From Elusimicrobiota bacterium (GTDB lineage Bacteria; Elusimicrobiota; Elusimicrobia; UBA1565; UBA9628), in contig JACPOW010000082.1 of assembly GCA_016191335.1 (NCBI GenBank), positions 1-48,985 of the forward strand: a DNA stretch of 48,985 bases, written 5' to 3'. Below are positions 35,330 through 43,305 of this stretch, one piece after another. The notes under the pieces are model-generated. The model was not told where the DNA came from, did not search any database, and saw only the letters and a program-made list of their open reading frames with translations. The translations under genes were made by a program, and so were the position numbers. The stretch's first letter is position 1, and each line of letters starts with the position of its first letter.

Positions 35330-35347
35330 GGTCAAGTTAATTTGACC
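35330..35347. promoter_or_regulatory. Palindromic operator candidate before the orphan kinase
   Basis: Perfect 6-bp arms GGTCAA and TTGACC flank an AT-rich 6-bp centre. Either arm reads as a TTGACC -35 box on one strand. On the minus strand the nearest -10-like TATCAT is 22 nt downstream, which is long. It lies between the 35361 gene end and the kinase start, so it may regulate the kinase. Confidence 0.4.
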
Positions 35348-35360
35348 GACTTGTGACGGC

Positions 35361-36143
35361 CTAATCCCCGAGGTAGGTGAGCAGGCGCTTGCGCCAGCCG
35401 GGGAGCCAGCGCGCCTCGTCGCGGGCGGGCGGGCTGTTGGCCACGCGGCGGGTCAGCGCGGCGTCGGCGGACTTCGCGAAGGACTCGACCGAGGCCTGTC
35501 CGGCGGGCGCGTCCGTCATCCCCTCGAGGACCTGGAGCAGGCCCCAGCCCTCGCCGTTGTAGCGCTCGGCGGGGTTGATCCCCTCGCCCTTGAAGTTCAC
35601 GTAGTCCATCAGCGCGTAAACGCCGTTGGGGACGGAGGCGACGCGGTCGAAGCGGGTCTGCAGCGCGGGGCGCTCGGAGGCCGGGGCGGCCGCGAGGATC
35701 TTGGGCAAAGCGGCCTCGAGGCGGTCGGCGGCGTAGCGGGCCTGGAGCCCGACGGTGGAGGCCAGGAGGTCGCGCAGCTCGGTCATGCGCGGGCCGCGGA
35801 AATCGGCGAAGAAGGCGTCGCGGTCGGGCCAGGGGCAGGGCGGCCTTCCCTGCAGCCAGGCGGGCAGGGCCTTCCCTCCGGCGGCCAGGGCGTCGAGGAG
35901 GCCGGGGAAGCTCTCGGTGAAGGGTCCGCGCGCGCCGGCCTTGTACCAGATGAAGTGGCCGATGCCGAGCGAGGCGAAGTCCTCGCCCTTGTTCCAGTGC
36001 GTGAGGCCGTCGATCGAGCCGCGGCTCTCGTTGTTCCAGATCTTCCGGCCCACGGCCTCGGCCTCGGCGTCGCTGAGGCGGATTCCGGCGTGGACGCAGG
36101 ACGACGCGGCGAGCAGGGCGGCGCAGAGGAGGGCTCTCTTCAT
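35361..36143 (-). CDS. Exported conserved protein of unknown function
   Basis: A 260-aa protein with a signal peptide (MKRALLCAALLAASSCVHA); the SSC could be a lipobox. The conserved-looking block KIWNNESRGSIDGLTHWNKGEDFASLGIGHFIWYKAG is reminiscent of the Glu-containing active sites of lysozyme-like muramidases, but I cannot assign the family. A later segment, GEGINPAERYNGEGWGLLQVLEGM, also looks like a hydrolase repeat. The ATG at 36143 is preferred: it starts at the signal peptide and lies 7 nt after a TAGAAT box (36156-36151), whereas the ATG at 36152 overlaps that box. Confidence 0.78.
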   Translation of the reverse strand: MKRALLCAALLAASSCVHAGIRLSDAEAEAVGRKIWNNESRGSIDGLTHWNKGEDFASLGIGHFIWYKAGARGPFTESFPGLLDALAAGGKALPAWLQGRPPCPWPDRDAFFADFRGPRMTELRDLLASTVGLQARYAADRLEAALPKILAAAPASERPALQTRFDRVASVPNGVYALMDYVNFKGEGINPAERYNGEGWGLLQVLEGMTDAPAGQASVESFAKSADAALTRRVANSPPARDEARWLPGWRKRLLTYLGD

Positions 36144-36150
36144 GAGCCTC

Positions 36151-36156
36151 ATTCTA
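36151..36156 (-). promoter_or_regulatory. -10 box, leaderless arrangement
   Basis: TAGAAT on the minus strand ends 7 nt before the ATG at 36143. No ribosome site is present. Confidence 0.55.
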
Positions 36157-36171
36157 GCACGGCGGGCGGCG

Positions 36172-36495
36172 TCAGGGCCGGGTCTTGCCGTGGCGCAGCG
36201 AGCGATGGCGGAGACGGTTGACCTTGCGGGAGAAGAAGACGGGCTCGTGCATCGGCGCGCCCCGCCCCTTGGGCGTCGCGTTGACGGCCGCGCCGGAGCG
36301 GCCGAGCCTCGGCGGCTCGGTCCAGTGCAGCTCGGGCGTCCCGAGGACCGCGTCAGGGCGGAACCCCGTTCGCAGCTTGTGCGGGCGGCGGTTCTCCAAA
36401 GTCTGACGGCGGCGGTGCTTCACGTCGTTGCTGAACGGCAGGCGCCACGTCTTCAGGTTCGCCAGGCCTTGAGGTCCGGGCTTTTCTTTCTTCAT
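36172..36495 (-). CDS. Small, strongly basic protein (107 aa)
   Basis: Begins MKKEKPGPQGLANLKTWRLPF and is rich in Arg, Lys and His (DVKHRRRQTLENRRPHKLR; ends RHRSLRHGKTRP). No signal peptide or membrane span. The charge pattern suggests an RNA-, DNA- or ribosome-associated protein, but no known ribosomal protein fits. The ATG at 36495 is chosen because TAGAAT (36506-36501, minus strand) ends 5 nt before it; a longer open frame to 36624 has no such signal. The 35361 gene follows downstream with its own promoter. Confidence 0.6.
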   Translation of the reverse strand: MKKEKPGPQGLANLKTWRLPFSNDVKHRRRQTLENRRPHKLRTGFRPDAVLGTPELHWTEPPRLGRSGAAVNATPKGRGAPMHEPVFFSRKVNRLRHRSLRHGKTRP

Positions 36496-36500
36496 GCCGC

Positions 36501-36506
36501 ATTCTA
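36501..36506 (-). promoter_or_regulatory. -10 box, leaderless arrangement
   Basis: TAGAAT on the minus strand ends 5 nt before the ATG at 36495. Confidence 0.5.
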
Positions 36507-36545
36507 GCTCCCGCGGCGTGACGCCGGTTCGACGGGGAGGCAACG

Positions 36546-37259
36546 CTATCGCGACGCGCGGGCGTCGACGCCCGCGTGGAAGCGCCAGGCGGCGACGAAG
36601 GCTCCGGCCGTGACGACGTGCCACAGGGCGTGGAACTGGAACCAGTGGTCGTCCGGGCGGCAGGCGAGATCGGAGTGGTCGAGGTGCCAGCAGGCGTAGG
36701 CGGCGATCAGCAGGCCCTGCATCAGCCAGAACGGGGCGTAGGAGGGGGCGTCGCGCTTGGCGAGCATGAGACGGATCTCCAGGGCGGCGAGGGCCAGCGC
36801 CTGGACGAGGACCACAGTCTGAATCCCCCAGCCCGCCGCGCGGAAGGAGAACAGGGCCGCAATGCTCGCGGCGAACAGCCCGCCCCAGAAACGGAGCGCG
36901 CCCCTTTCATCGAGAGAGCCGGCGCGCCGCAGGCCGCGCGCCAGCGCCCAGCCGAGGAGCAGGAACATCCCGGCGTAGTCGAGGACCTGCCCGGCGAAGG
37001 TGTACGAGGCGTGGAAGGCGAAGGACGTGACGCCGACCGCGATCGACACCGGACCGAGGCCCCCGGCCGTCAGGAGGCCGCGCCTCGCGGAGCGCCGCAT
37101 GATCCAGAGCCCGACCGCCACGTAGGCGAGGTTCGACCAGGTGTTGGCCGGGGCCGCGATCCAGCCGGCGAGGTTCGCCTCGCAGTGCTTGATGTCGGGC
37201 AAGGTCCAACCGCTCCACGGAGAACCGGCGGGCGGGGGCGGCACGACGCGGGGATCCAC
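36546..37259 (-). CDS. Ceramidase-like membrane hydrolase (CREST superfamily)
   Basis: A 237-aa protein with about seven membrane helices. It has the metal-site blocks of alkaline ceramidases: CEANLAGWIAAPANTWSNLAYV near the start, SFAFHASYTFAGQVLDYAGM in the middle and DDHWFQFHALWHVVTAGAF near the end; these give the Ser, Asp and three His expected for a zinc hydrolase in the membrane. In eukaryotes the family cleaves ceramide; the bacterial substrate is open (sphingolipid or other amide lipid). The start is GTG at 37259, with TACAGT 6 nt upstream on the minus strand, predicting a leaderless mRNA. Confidence 0.87.
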   Translation of the reverse strand: MDPRVVPPPPAGSPWSGWTLPDIKHCEANLAGWIAAPANTWSNLAYVAVGLWIMRRSARRGLLTAGGLGPVSIAVGVTSFAFHASYTFAGQVLDYAGMFLLLGWALARGLRRAGSLDERGALRFWGGLFAASIAALFSFRAAGWGIQTVVLVQALALAALEIRLMLAKRDAPSYAPFWLMQGLLIAAYACWHLDHSDLACRPDDHWFQFHALWHVVTAGAFVAAWRFHAGVDARASR

Positions 37260-37391
37260 GCCGAGACTGTAGCGAAATGGCCCCCGAAGGGGCTAGGCCC
37301 GGGGGCCCGGTTTCGAGTAGGCCGCTTGGCGGGCCTTTTTGGGCCTCCTTGGCCCACAGGGAAAAGGGGGGGCGCTTGGTAGGATAGGATC
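37260..37391. promoter_or_regulatory. Divergent promoter region, ceramidase-like and PrcB-like genes
   Basis: TACAGT on the minus strand (37271-37266) ends 6 nt before the GTG at 37259. TAGGAT on the plus strand (37380-37385) ends 6 nt before the ATG at 37392. Between them are GC-rich inverted segments (GGCCC / GGGCC) and three spaced GGCCCA words on the minus strand that could bind a regulator. Confidence 0.5.
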
Positions 37392-37919
37392 ATGAAGAAA
37401 CCCACTTTCGCCGCGATCGCCGCCCTCCTCCTCTCCGTCGCCGCCTCCGCCCAGACCGCCGGGGCGTGGGACAAGCTCGAAGGGCAGAACAGCCGCATCG
37501 CGCAGCCCCGTACCGTCGCCGTCAGCGACAAGACGGCGTGGGAGCAGGTCTGGAAGGAGCACTCGGCCCAGGCTCCCGCCCCCTCCGTGGACTTCTCCAA
37601 GGAAAGCGTCGTCGCGGTGTTCCTTGGCGAGACGCGCGCCGCCGGCGTGAAGATCGAGATCGTCGTCCAGAACGACATGATCGACGCCAACCGCCTCAAC
37701 GTGTTTTATAAGGAAATCCGTTCCGCCGCGAAGCCCTTCGCGGCCCAGGTGATCTGCCGCCCGTTCGCGATGGTCAAGGTCCGCAAGGCCGGGACCGTCT
37801 CCTTCGAGGCCGACGGCCGGGTGTCCATCCCCGAGAACAGGACGGCCCCGAAGAACCCGCGCGACGACTCCAAGGTCCGCGCGCTCCTCGAAACCCTGCC
37901 TTCTTTCGACGGGCGCTAG
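37392..37919 (+). CDS. Exported PrcB_C-like protein
   Basis: A 175-aa protein with a signal peptide (MKKPTFAAIAALLLSVAASAQ). The mature part fits the PrcB C-terminal-like domain: AWEQVWKEHSAQAPAPSVDFSKESVVAVFLGETRAAGVKIEIV, then a strand pair and CRPFAMVKVRKAG. PrcB proteins were described as protease-complex subunits in Treponema; here no PrcA-type protease is adjacent, so the partner is unknown. TAGGAT 6 nt before the ATG predicts a leaderless mRNA. The CARNS-like fusion gene follows 71 bp downstream with its own promoter. Confidence 0.82.
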   Translation: MKKPTFAAIAALLLSVAASAQTAGAWDKLEGQNSRIAQPRTVAVSDKTAWEQVWKEHSAQAPAPSVDFSKESVVAVFLGETRAAGVKIEIVVQNDMIDANRLNVFYKEIRSAAKPFAAQVICRPFAMVKVRKAGTVSFEADGRVSIPENRTAPKNPRDDSKVRALLETLPSFDGR

Positions 37920-37955
37920 GCTTCGGTCCTGGGCGGCCGTAGGCCGCCCTACCCC

Positions 37956-37984
37956 TCGACAATCCGGGGTTCCGGCCCTATACT
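37956..37984 (+). promoter_or_regulatory. Promoter of the transporter-ligase fusion gene, leaderless
   Basis: TCGACA (37956-37961), a 17-nt spacer and TATACT (37979-37984). The GTG start at 37991 follows after 6 nt. This is the best example in the window of a full -35/-10 promoter placed so that transcription begins at the start codon. Confidence 0.75.
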
Positions 37985-37990
37985 CCCACT

Positions 37991-40900
37991 GTGAAGCGAC
38001 CCCTCGCCTCCGCCCTCGCCTTCCTTATTGTCGCCCTGTCCCCGGGCGCGCCCGCCTATCAGGCGTTCGCCCAGACGGTGGGGAAGACCGGCTCGGCGGC
38101 GGGCGCGACGGGCGACGCGGCGACCTCGGTCAACTCCGGCGTCAACAGCGGCGGGCTCGCGGCGCCGCTCGCTCTCCCGGTCCAGAATTTGGGCCTCAAC
38201 TCGGCTTTGGCGCCGGCGGCCGTTCCGGCCCTCAACGCCGCCGCCATCCCGGCCCTGACGCCCTCGGTCGCCGCCGTCTCTCCCGTCGCCTCCCTCTCCC
38301 AGCCGGGCGTGTTCAAGGCGGCGCCGGCCAAGCCGCTCGTCCCGACCGCCCTTCAGCCCGCCGCCAGGACGGCGAACGCGCCCGTGGGCCTGTCCGCGGC
38401 GTCCAAGCAGGTCGAGACTTTGTCCCAGTCGGCCAAGCCGGTCCTGGAAGGCGTCAAGAACGGCGACGCGACGGCCGCCCTGAACGTCGTCTTCGAGAAC
38501 GGCTCCCAGCGCGGTCCGCTCGGCGCGGTCACGGCCCCGTCGGGCCCCGCGGCGCTGCGCTCGGGCCTGAAGCGCTCCGCGCCCTCGGCCGCTCCGCAGG
38601 GCCCCGCGGAGGTCCCGTCCGCCCAGGCCCCCGCCGCCAAGCCGTCCGTGTGGCAGAGCATCCGCTCCACCTTCGACCTCTCCGAGTTCAACAAGAGCGA
38701 GAAGTCCTACATCGCCGGCCAGGCCGTCTTCCTCCTCGCGATCTCCGTCTACCTCGCGTCCCTGCCGCTCCTCGTCAGCGCGCTCACCGGCGACGCGGCG
38801 ATGACCGGCGTGGCGCGCATGGTCCACTACTGGGTGTTCGGCGGCGCCTCCCTCTTCGCGGGCGCGGTCGTCAGCAAGACCCCGATGAAGCGCATCCTCG
38901 TCGGCGCGGCCGGCGGGCGCGCCCTCCTGTTCGGCTCCATCGGCGCGTTGGCGCTGTTCGGCGGCCTGCCCTGGGCCGCCTTCCTCGTCCTCGTCGGCGT
39001 GAACTCGCTCATCGTCGCCCACAACCATCTCGTCGACATCGACACCGGCGGCGCGGCCAAGATCTTCAAGGGGACCGACCAGAAGTCCACCGACCACAAG
39101 ATCGAGAAGGCCGGCTACGTCTACGACTTCATCTATTACGGCATGATGCTGGTCGTCCCCGCGCTCATCGGCCTGCCGATGGACTGGATCGACGCGCGCT
39201 TCGGCGCCGGCATCGGCGCCGGGGCCGGCTTCGCCGTGTTCGCGGCGCTGATGGGCGTCGTTTCCTATATATACGCCAAGCGCGTGGTGACGGTCGGCGA
39301 CCTGGCCTCGGCCCCGTGGGCCGGCCTCAAGGATTACCTCGGCCGCCTCGCCGGGGCGCTGCGGACCTTCGGGCGCATCCTGCTCGACATCCCGCGCCGC
39401 AACTGGGCGACGGCCAAGATCATCATGGGCAACAAGGCCATCCTCGCGCGCTCGACGATGGCGACGATGGAGAACTTCGTCGAGGACGCGCTGTTCGCCG
39501 TCGTCCTGCCCACCTTCGCCATCGACATCCTCAAGGTCGGCGCGTTCGGCAACGGCCTGCTGCTCTCCGCGATCACCGCCGGCGGCCTCGTGGCCTCGAT
39601 GTTCCTGATGAAGCGCATCCAGGCTCTCCAGCAGAAGCACGGCACCTACAAGGTCCTGGCCGGCCTGACCGCGGTCGCGGCGCTGGCCTTCGTGCCCTCG
39701 ATTGGGCTGTGGCTGGTCCCGTCGCTGGCCCTCGCCATCCCCGCCGTGTTCATGATGAAGCTGATGCTGCAGCCGCTGCGCTCGCGCATGCGCGCCCTGC
39801 TTCAGACCGAGATCAAGAACGACCCGAAGGCCGCGCCCCACGCCGACGACATCTACAGCCTGATGACCTTCGTCGAGGTGATCGCGGCCGGCGCGGGCGG
39901 CCTGGCCTTCGCCTGGCTGTTCCACCACTCGATGCCCGGCTCGGCCCTCGCCCTGGCGCTGGGCGCGCTGGCGCCGATGAAGATCATCACGGTCACCTTG
40001 TTCGCGATGGGCTTCGTGTACCTCGGCGGCCTGCGCTGGGTGAAGGCTCAGCTCAGCAAGCCGACGAGGACCGTCCACAAATCGCCCGAGGGCAACGAGG
40101 CGAAGATGCTCGCCCAACTCTCGGTCAGCCTGACGGAGAACGGCCTGCCCGGCTACAAGACGGCGAAGGTCCCGGGCCCCTCGAACGACGACGCACCCAC
40201 GGTCGCCATCCTGACCCCGGCGTCGCGCCACAAGGTCGCCATCGCCCGCGAGGGCGGCCGCCAGTCTCCGGGCGACGTGAACCTCGTCCTCGACGCCTCG
40301 TGGCTGATCCAGGAGCGCTACCCCGACGGCCGGACCAAGATTCTCGTCACGAAAGGCGTCGTGTTCGACGAGAAGGGCCAGGCGTCCGTCGTCGAGTACG
40401 AGACGCCGCGGCGCGTCCATTACTTCGCCAACTTCATGACCCTCGGGGCCAACGACCGGGACGACGGCGTCATCTACGAGGAGAACCTCGACGTCCCGCA
40501 GTCGAACTCGCTCCAGCGCGAGGACGTCATCAACGACAAGCTCGGCACGCGGATCGTGATGGCGGCCAAGGGCGTGTCGGTCCCCGCGACCTTGGCCTTC
40601 CTCCTGTCGGCGCATCCGTTGGCCGCCGCCGCCCTGAACGGGAGCTTCAGCGCCCCCAGCGTCTCCGTCCAGGCTCTTCCGGAAGGCGACGACGCCGACG
40701 CCCGCGTCGCCGCCTCCGTCGACGCGTACCTGGCCCGCCTCGAGGGCGACGAGATCGTCGTCAAGCCTTCCGGCACCCAGTTCCACTCCGGCATCGGGGT
40801 CAAGTTCTTCAAGAAGACCGAGCGCGACGCGATCCTCGAGCACGTCAAGGCGCTGCGCGCGATCAATGGGATGACCGCCGAAGGCGCGATCCTCCTCGAC

Positions 40901-42730
40901 AGCCGCGTGAACTCGGCCCCGCTCGAGCGCGGCGGCCGCAAGATGGAGACGACGCTCCGCGTCCTCGTCTCTCGCGCGCCCTGGGACGGCGGCGTGGCGG
41001 CGGCGATCTACGCCCGCGTCGGCCCTTGGGGCAAGCCCACGACCGCCGAGGCCGCCGACCCGCGCGACAAAGCGACCGTCGAGCCCTGGGAGGTCCTCCT
41101 CAAGGAGTGGCGCGCCGCCGGCTACCTCGACGCGGCGTCCTCCCGCGAGCTCGACGAGGAGGTCAAGGCGATGGGGCCGGCCATCCTCGCCGCCCTGACC
41201 GAATACGAGCGGACCCTGCCCCGGGCTGCGGGCGAGGGCTATCAGGTCCAGACCGACATGATCGGCCTCGACGTCATGATCGAGCGGCGCGGCAACAAGC
41301 TCGTCCCCGTCGTCATCGAGATCAACGACCACAACTCCGGCGGCCAGTTCAACCTCGACAAGATGTACCCGAACGACATCGGCGCGCATTCCCGGCCCTA
41401 TGTCGCCACCATGCTCCAGCGCGCCCGCCGCGACGCTCTCAAGGGCAAGCGCATCGTCATCGTCGGGGCCGGCTACGAGGGCAAGAAGCCGATCTTCGAG
41501 CGCGCCCGCGAGCTCGGCGTCGACATCATCCTCGTCGACAGCGCCAAGAGCTGGGCCAACGACCCGCGCTACATCTCGGAGCTGATCCCGACCGACAACA
41601 CCAAGCCGGCCGAGGCCCTGACCATCGCCCGCAAGAAGCTGCAGCGCTCCATCCGCAAGAACGGCAAGCTCGACGGCATCACCACCTTCTGGGAGGACGA
41701 CGTCGTCCTCACGGCGGACGTGGCCAAGGCCCTGGGCCTGCCGTACCACAGCCCCGACGCCTCCCGCACCGCCCGCAGCAAGTTCGAGACCCAGGCCGTC
41801 CTCGCCGCGAAAGGCGTGCCCGCCGCCCGGCAGCAAACCCTCCAGAACCTCTCCACCGCGGCGAACGACAAGGAGCGCGAGGCCATGGTCGCGGCGTTCC
41901 GCGAGTCCGCGTCCAAGGTCGGCTTCCCCGCCGTGATCAAGCCCGTCTCCGGCGCCGCCGCCATGGGGACGGAAAAGGTCTCCTCGCTCGAGGAGGCGGT
42001 CGCTGCCTACAAGCGCATCAGCGCGATGATCAATCCGAAGACCGATCCCATATTCTCCAACAACTCCGACCTCCTGCTGATGCAGTACCTAGACGGCCCC
42101 GAGTACGATGTGGACCTGGTCATGGTCGCCGGAAAGCCCGTCTTCCAGTCGGTCACCGACAACAAGCCCACCCGGGAGCCGTCCTTCCTCGCCACCGGTT
42201 CGCGCCTGCCCAGCACCTTGACCGCCAAGCAGCAGAAGGAGTCGGCCGAGCAGGCCATCGCCTCCGCCCAGGCCCTGGGCCTCACCGACGGCGTCATCCA
42301 CATGGAGGGCAAGTACACCTCCGAGGGCGCCCGCCTCATCGAGGCCAACGCCCGCATGGGCGGCACCTACGTGATGGACTGGATCAAGGGCGTCTGGGGC
42401 GTGGACCTGTCCGAGGAAGGGCTTATGGCCGCGGCGCGCATCCCCGGCAAACCGTACATGCCGTCCCAGCCGATCGTCCACCTCGACGGCGACTTCGTCA
42501 ACTCCGACAAGGCCGGCGTCATCAAGGTCCTCGAGCTGCCCGAGGAGGCCCGCCGCATGCCCGGCTTCGTCCGCTTCCGCATGGTCAAGAAGGCCGGCGA
42601 CCGCATCACGACCGACGAGGGCGGCGGCTACGCGCGCGTGGCGATGCTCGAGGTCGGCGGCAAGGACGCCGCCGAGGCCAAGCGCAACCTCGAGGCGATC
42701 AAGGCCAAGATCCGCTTCGTCGTCGAGTAA
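37991..42730 (+). CDS. Transporter fused to a carnosine-synthase-like double ATP-grasp ligase
   Basis: 1,579 aa. Residues 1-27 are a signal-peptide-like helix (ending AFAQ); about 30-215 are Ala/Pro-rich. From about 240 to 690 there are roughly 10-12 membrane helices in an MFS-like pattern. The C-terminal 850 residues resemble vertebrate carnosine synthase (CARNS1): a first ATP-grasp unit (VVIEINDHNSGGQFNLDKM at about 1109), a Rossmann-like link (RIVIVGAGYEGKKPIFERA), and a second ATP-grasp (VIKPVSGAAAMGTEKV, MQYLDGPEYDVDLVMVAG, RLIEANARMGGTYVMDW). It may make and export a dipeptide-like product. ATP use needs these domains in the cytosol, so the helix count matters. GTG start, leaderless promoter. 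Confidence 0.88.
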   Translation: MKRPLASALAFLIVALSPGAPAYQAFAQTVGKTGSAAGATGDAATSVNSGVNSGGLAAPLALPVQNLGLNSALAPAAVPALNAAAIPALTPSVAAVSPVASLSQPGVFKAAPAKPLVPTALQPAARTANAPVGLSAASKQVETLSQSAKPVLEGVKNGDATAALNVVFENGSQRGPLGAVTAPSGPAALRSGLKRSAPSAAPQGPAEVPSAQAPAAKPSVWQSIRSTFDLSEFNKSEKSYIAGQAVFLLAISVYLASLPLLVSALTGDAAMTGVARMVHYWVFGGASLFAGAVVSKTPMKRILVGAAGGRALLFGSIGALALFGGLPWAAFLVLVGVNSLIVAHNHLVDIDTGGAAKIFKGTDQKSTDHKIEKAGYVYDFIYYGMMLVVPALIGLPMDWIDARFGAGIGAGAGFAVFAALMGVVSYIYAKRVVTVGDLASAPWAGLKDYLGRLAGALRTFGRILLDIPRRNWATAKIIMGNKAILARSTMATMENFVEDALFAVVLPTFAIDILKVGAFGNGLLLSAITAGGLVASMFLMKRIQALQQKHGTYKVLAGLTAVAALAFVPSIGLWLVPSLALAIPAVFMMKLMLQPLRSRMRALLQTEIKNDPKAAPHADDIYSLMTFVEVIAAGAGGLAFAWLFHHSMPGSALALALGALAPMKIITVTLFAMGFVYLGGLRWVKAQLSKPTRTVHKSPEGNEAKMLAQLSVSLTENGLPGYKTAKVPGPSNDDAPTVAILTPASRHKVAIAREGGRQSPGDVNLVLDASWLIQERYPDGRTKILVTKGVVFDEKGQASVVEYETPRRVHYFANFMTLGANDRDDGVIYEENLDVPQSNSLQREDVINDKLGTRIVMAAKGVSVPATLAFLLSAHPLAAAALNGSFSAPSVSVQALPEGDDADARVAASVDAYLARLEGDEIVVKPSGTQFHSGIGVKFFKKTERDAILEHVKALRAINGMTAEGAILLDSRVNSAPLERGGRKMETTLRVLVSRAPWDGGVAAAIYARVGPWGKPTTAEAADPRDKATVEPWEVLLKEWRAAGYLDAASSRELDEEVKAMGPAILAALTEYERTLPRAAGEGYQVQTDMIGLDVMIERRGNKLVPVVIEINDHNSGGQFNLDKMYPNDIGAHSRPYVATMLQRARRDALKGKRIVIVGAGYEGKKPIFERARELGVDIILVDSAKSWANDPRYISELIPTDNTKPAEALTIARKKLQRSIRKNGKLDGITTFWEDDVVLTADVAKALGLPYHSPDASRTARSKFETQAVLAAKGVPAARQQTLQNLSTAANDKEREAMVAAFRESASKVGFPAVIKPVSGAAAMGTEKVSSLEEAVAAYKRISAMINPKTDPIFSNNSDLLLMQYLDGPEYDVDLVMVAGKPVFQSVTDNKPTREPSFLATGSRLPSTLTAKQQKESAEQAIASAQALGLTDGVIHMEGKYTSEGARLIEANARMGGTYVMDWIKGVWGVDLSEEGLMAAARIPGKPYMPSQPIVHLDGDFVNSDKAGVIKVLELPEEARRMPGFVRFRMVKKAGDRITTDEGGGYARVAMLEVGGKDAAEAKRNLEAIKAKIRFVVE

Positions 42731-42921
42731 GGCCTCCGCGGCGCCGCCGCGAATTCCTCCCCGTCGTGAGCCTTCCTTCCTCCGTTTCTCCTCGGTAAAT
42801 CACGAGTCGTGAGCGGTCGTGAGCGTTCTCGCGTCTTCGCTGATCCGTGTCCGCACCCCGCCGGTATGATGAATGCATCGGGATGAACGTGATTCCCGGA
42901 CTCATACACGAGGTGCGACAG
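42731..42921. other. Intergenic region before the 42922 operon
   Basis: This 191-bp gap holds a GC stem just after the 42730 stop (CGCGGC-gcc-GCCGCG, no T tract), the GTCGTGAGC repeats, a TATGAT -10 candidate and a GAGGTG ribosome site 9 nt before the ATG. I see no other gene or RNA in it. Confidence 0.5.
42763..42824. promoter_or_regulatory. Three GTCGTGAGC repeats and a palindrome, operator candidate
   Basis: GTCGTGAGC occurs at 42763-42771, 42806-42814 and 42816-42824; the last two are 10 bp apart, one helical turn. The middle copy forms the palindrome TCACGA-G-TCGTGA (42800-42812). The block lies upstream of a TATGAT box (42865-42870) for the 42922 operon, where an activator or repressor could act. 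Confidence 0.45.
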
Positions 42922-43302
42922 ATGAACCGCAAGAACAGAGCCGTGATCCTCGCCGCCGCGACCATTTCCTTCGCGTTCGCTGCGGCCGTTCGGGCCGAAG
43001 GGGAGACCGCGCAGGAATCCGTGCGCTCCGGGCTCGCCGAAGCCGCGCGCGCCGGCAACGCCGACGCGATCCTCGACCGGCTCTTCAGCGGGAACGCCGG
43101 CGTGACCCGCCGCGCCGCGCGGCCGAGCCAGCGCGCGGTGAAATACGACGATTGCTTCGACTCGGGAAAGAACTGCGAGAAGTTCCCCGAACCGCCGCCC
43201 CCTCCGCCGCCGCCACCGCCGCCTCCTCCTGTTCGGCCCGGACCCCCGCCCCCGCCGCCGCTTCCGCCGTCGGTGATCCCTGGGACTCAGCGTCCCGCCT
43301 GA
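42922..43302 (+). CDS. Exported proline-rich protein
   Basis: A 126-aa protein with a signal peptide (residues 1-26, ending AAAVRA). The segment NADAILDRLFSGNAG precedes a basic stretch and two cysteines (DDCFDSGKNCEK). The C-terminal third is almost all proline, including a run of 13 Pro. Such tails span the envelope or bind partners. It has a GAGGTG ribosome site and is first in an operon; the next gene starts 3 nt after its stop. No family recognised. The start at 42922 begins at the signal peptide; the upstream frame to 42847 lacks support. Confidence 0.72.
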   Translation: MNRKNRAVILAAATISFAFAAAVRAEGETAQESVRSGLAEAARAGNADAILDRLFSGNAGVTRRAARPSQRAVKYDDCFDSGKNCEKFPEPPPPPPPPPPPPPVRPGPPPPPPLPPSVIPGTQRPA

Positions 43303-43305
43303 GCC

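Noticed and set aside
36496..36624. N-terminal extension of the basic protein to 36624
   Set aside because: The extension crosses a good -10 box and has no ribosome site; the ATG at 36495 fits the leaderless pattern.
37300..37350. Rho-independent terminator (GC stem followed by T run)
   Set aside because: It lies between divergent genes, where no transcript should end, and the stem is only about 5 bp.
37949..41836. Minus-strand open frame of about 1,295 codons opposite the transporter-ligase gene
   Set aside because: Antisense shadow without motifs; it would run antisense through the promoter and most of a well-defined gene.
38650..42798. Second plus-strand frame overlapping the ligase gene
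   Set aside because: Arg/Pro-rich shadow in another frame, no recognisable domain.
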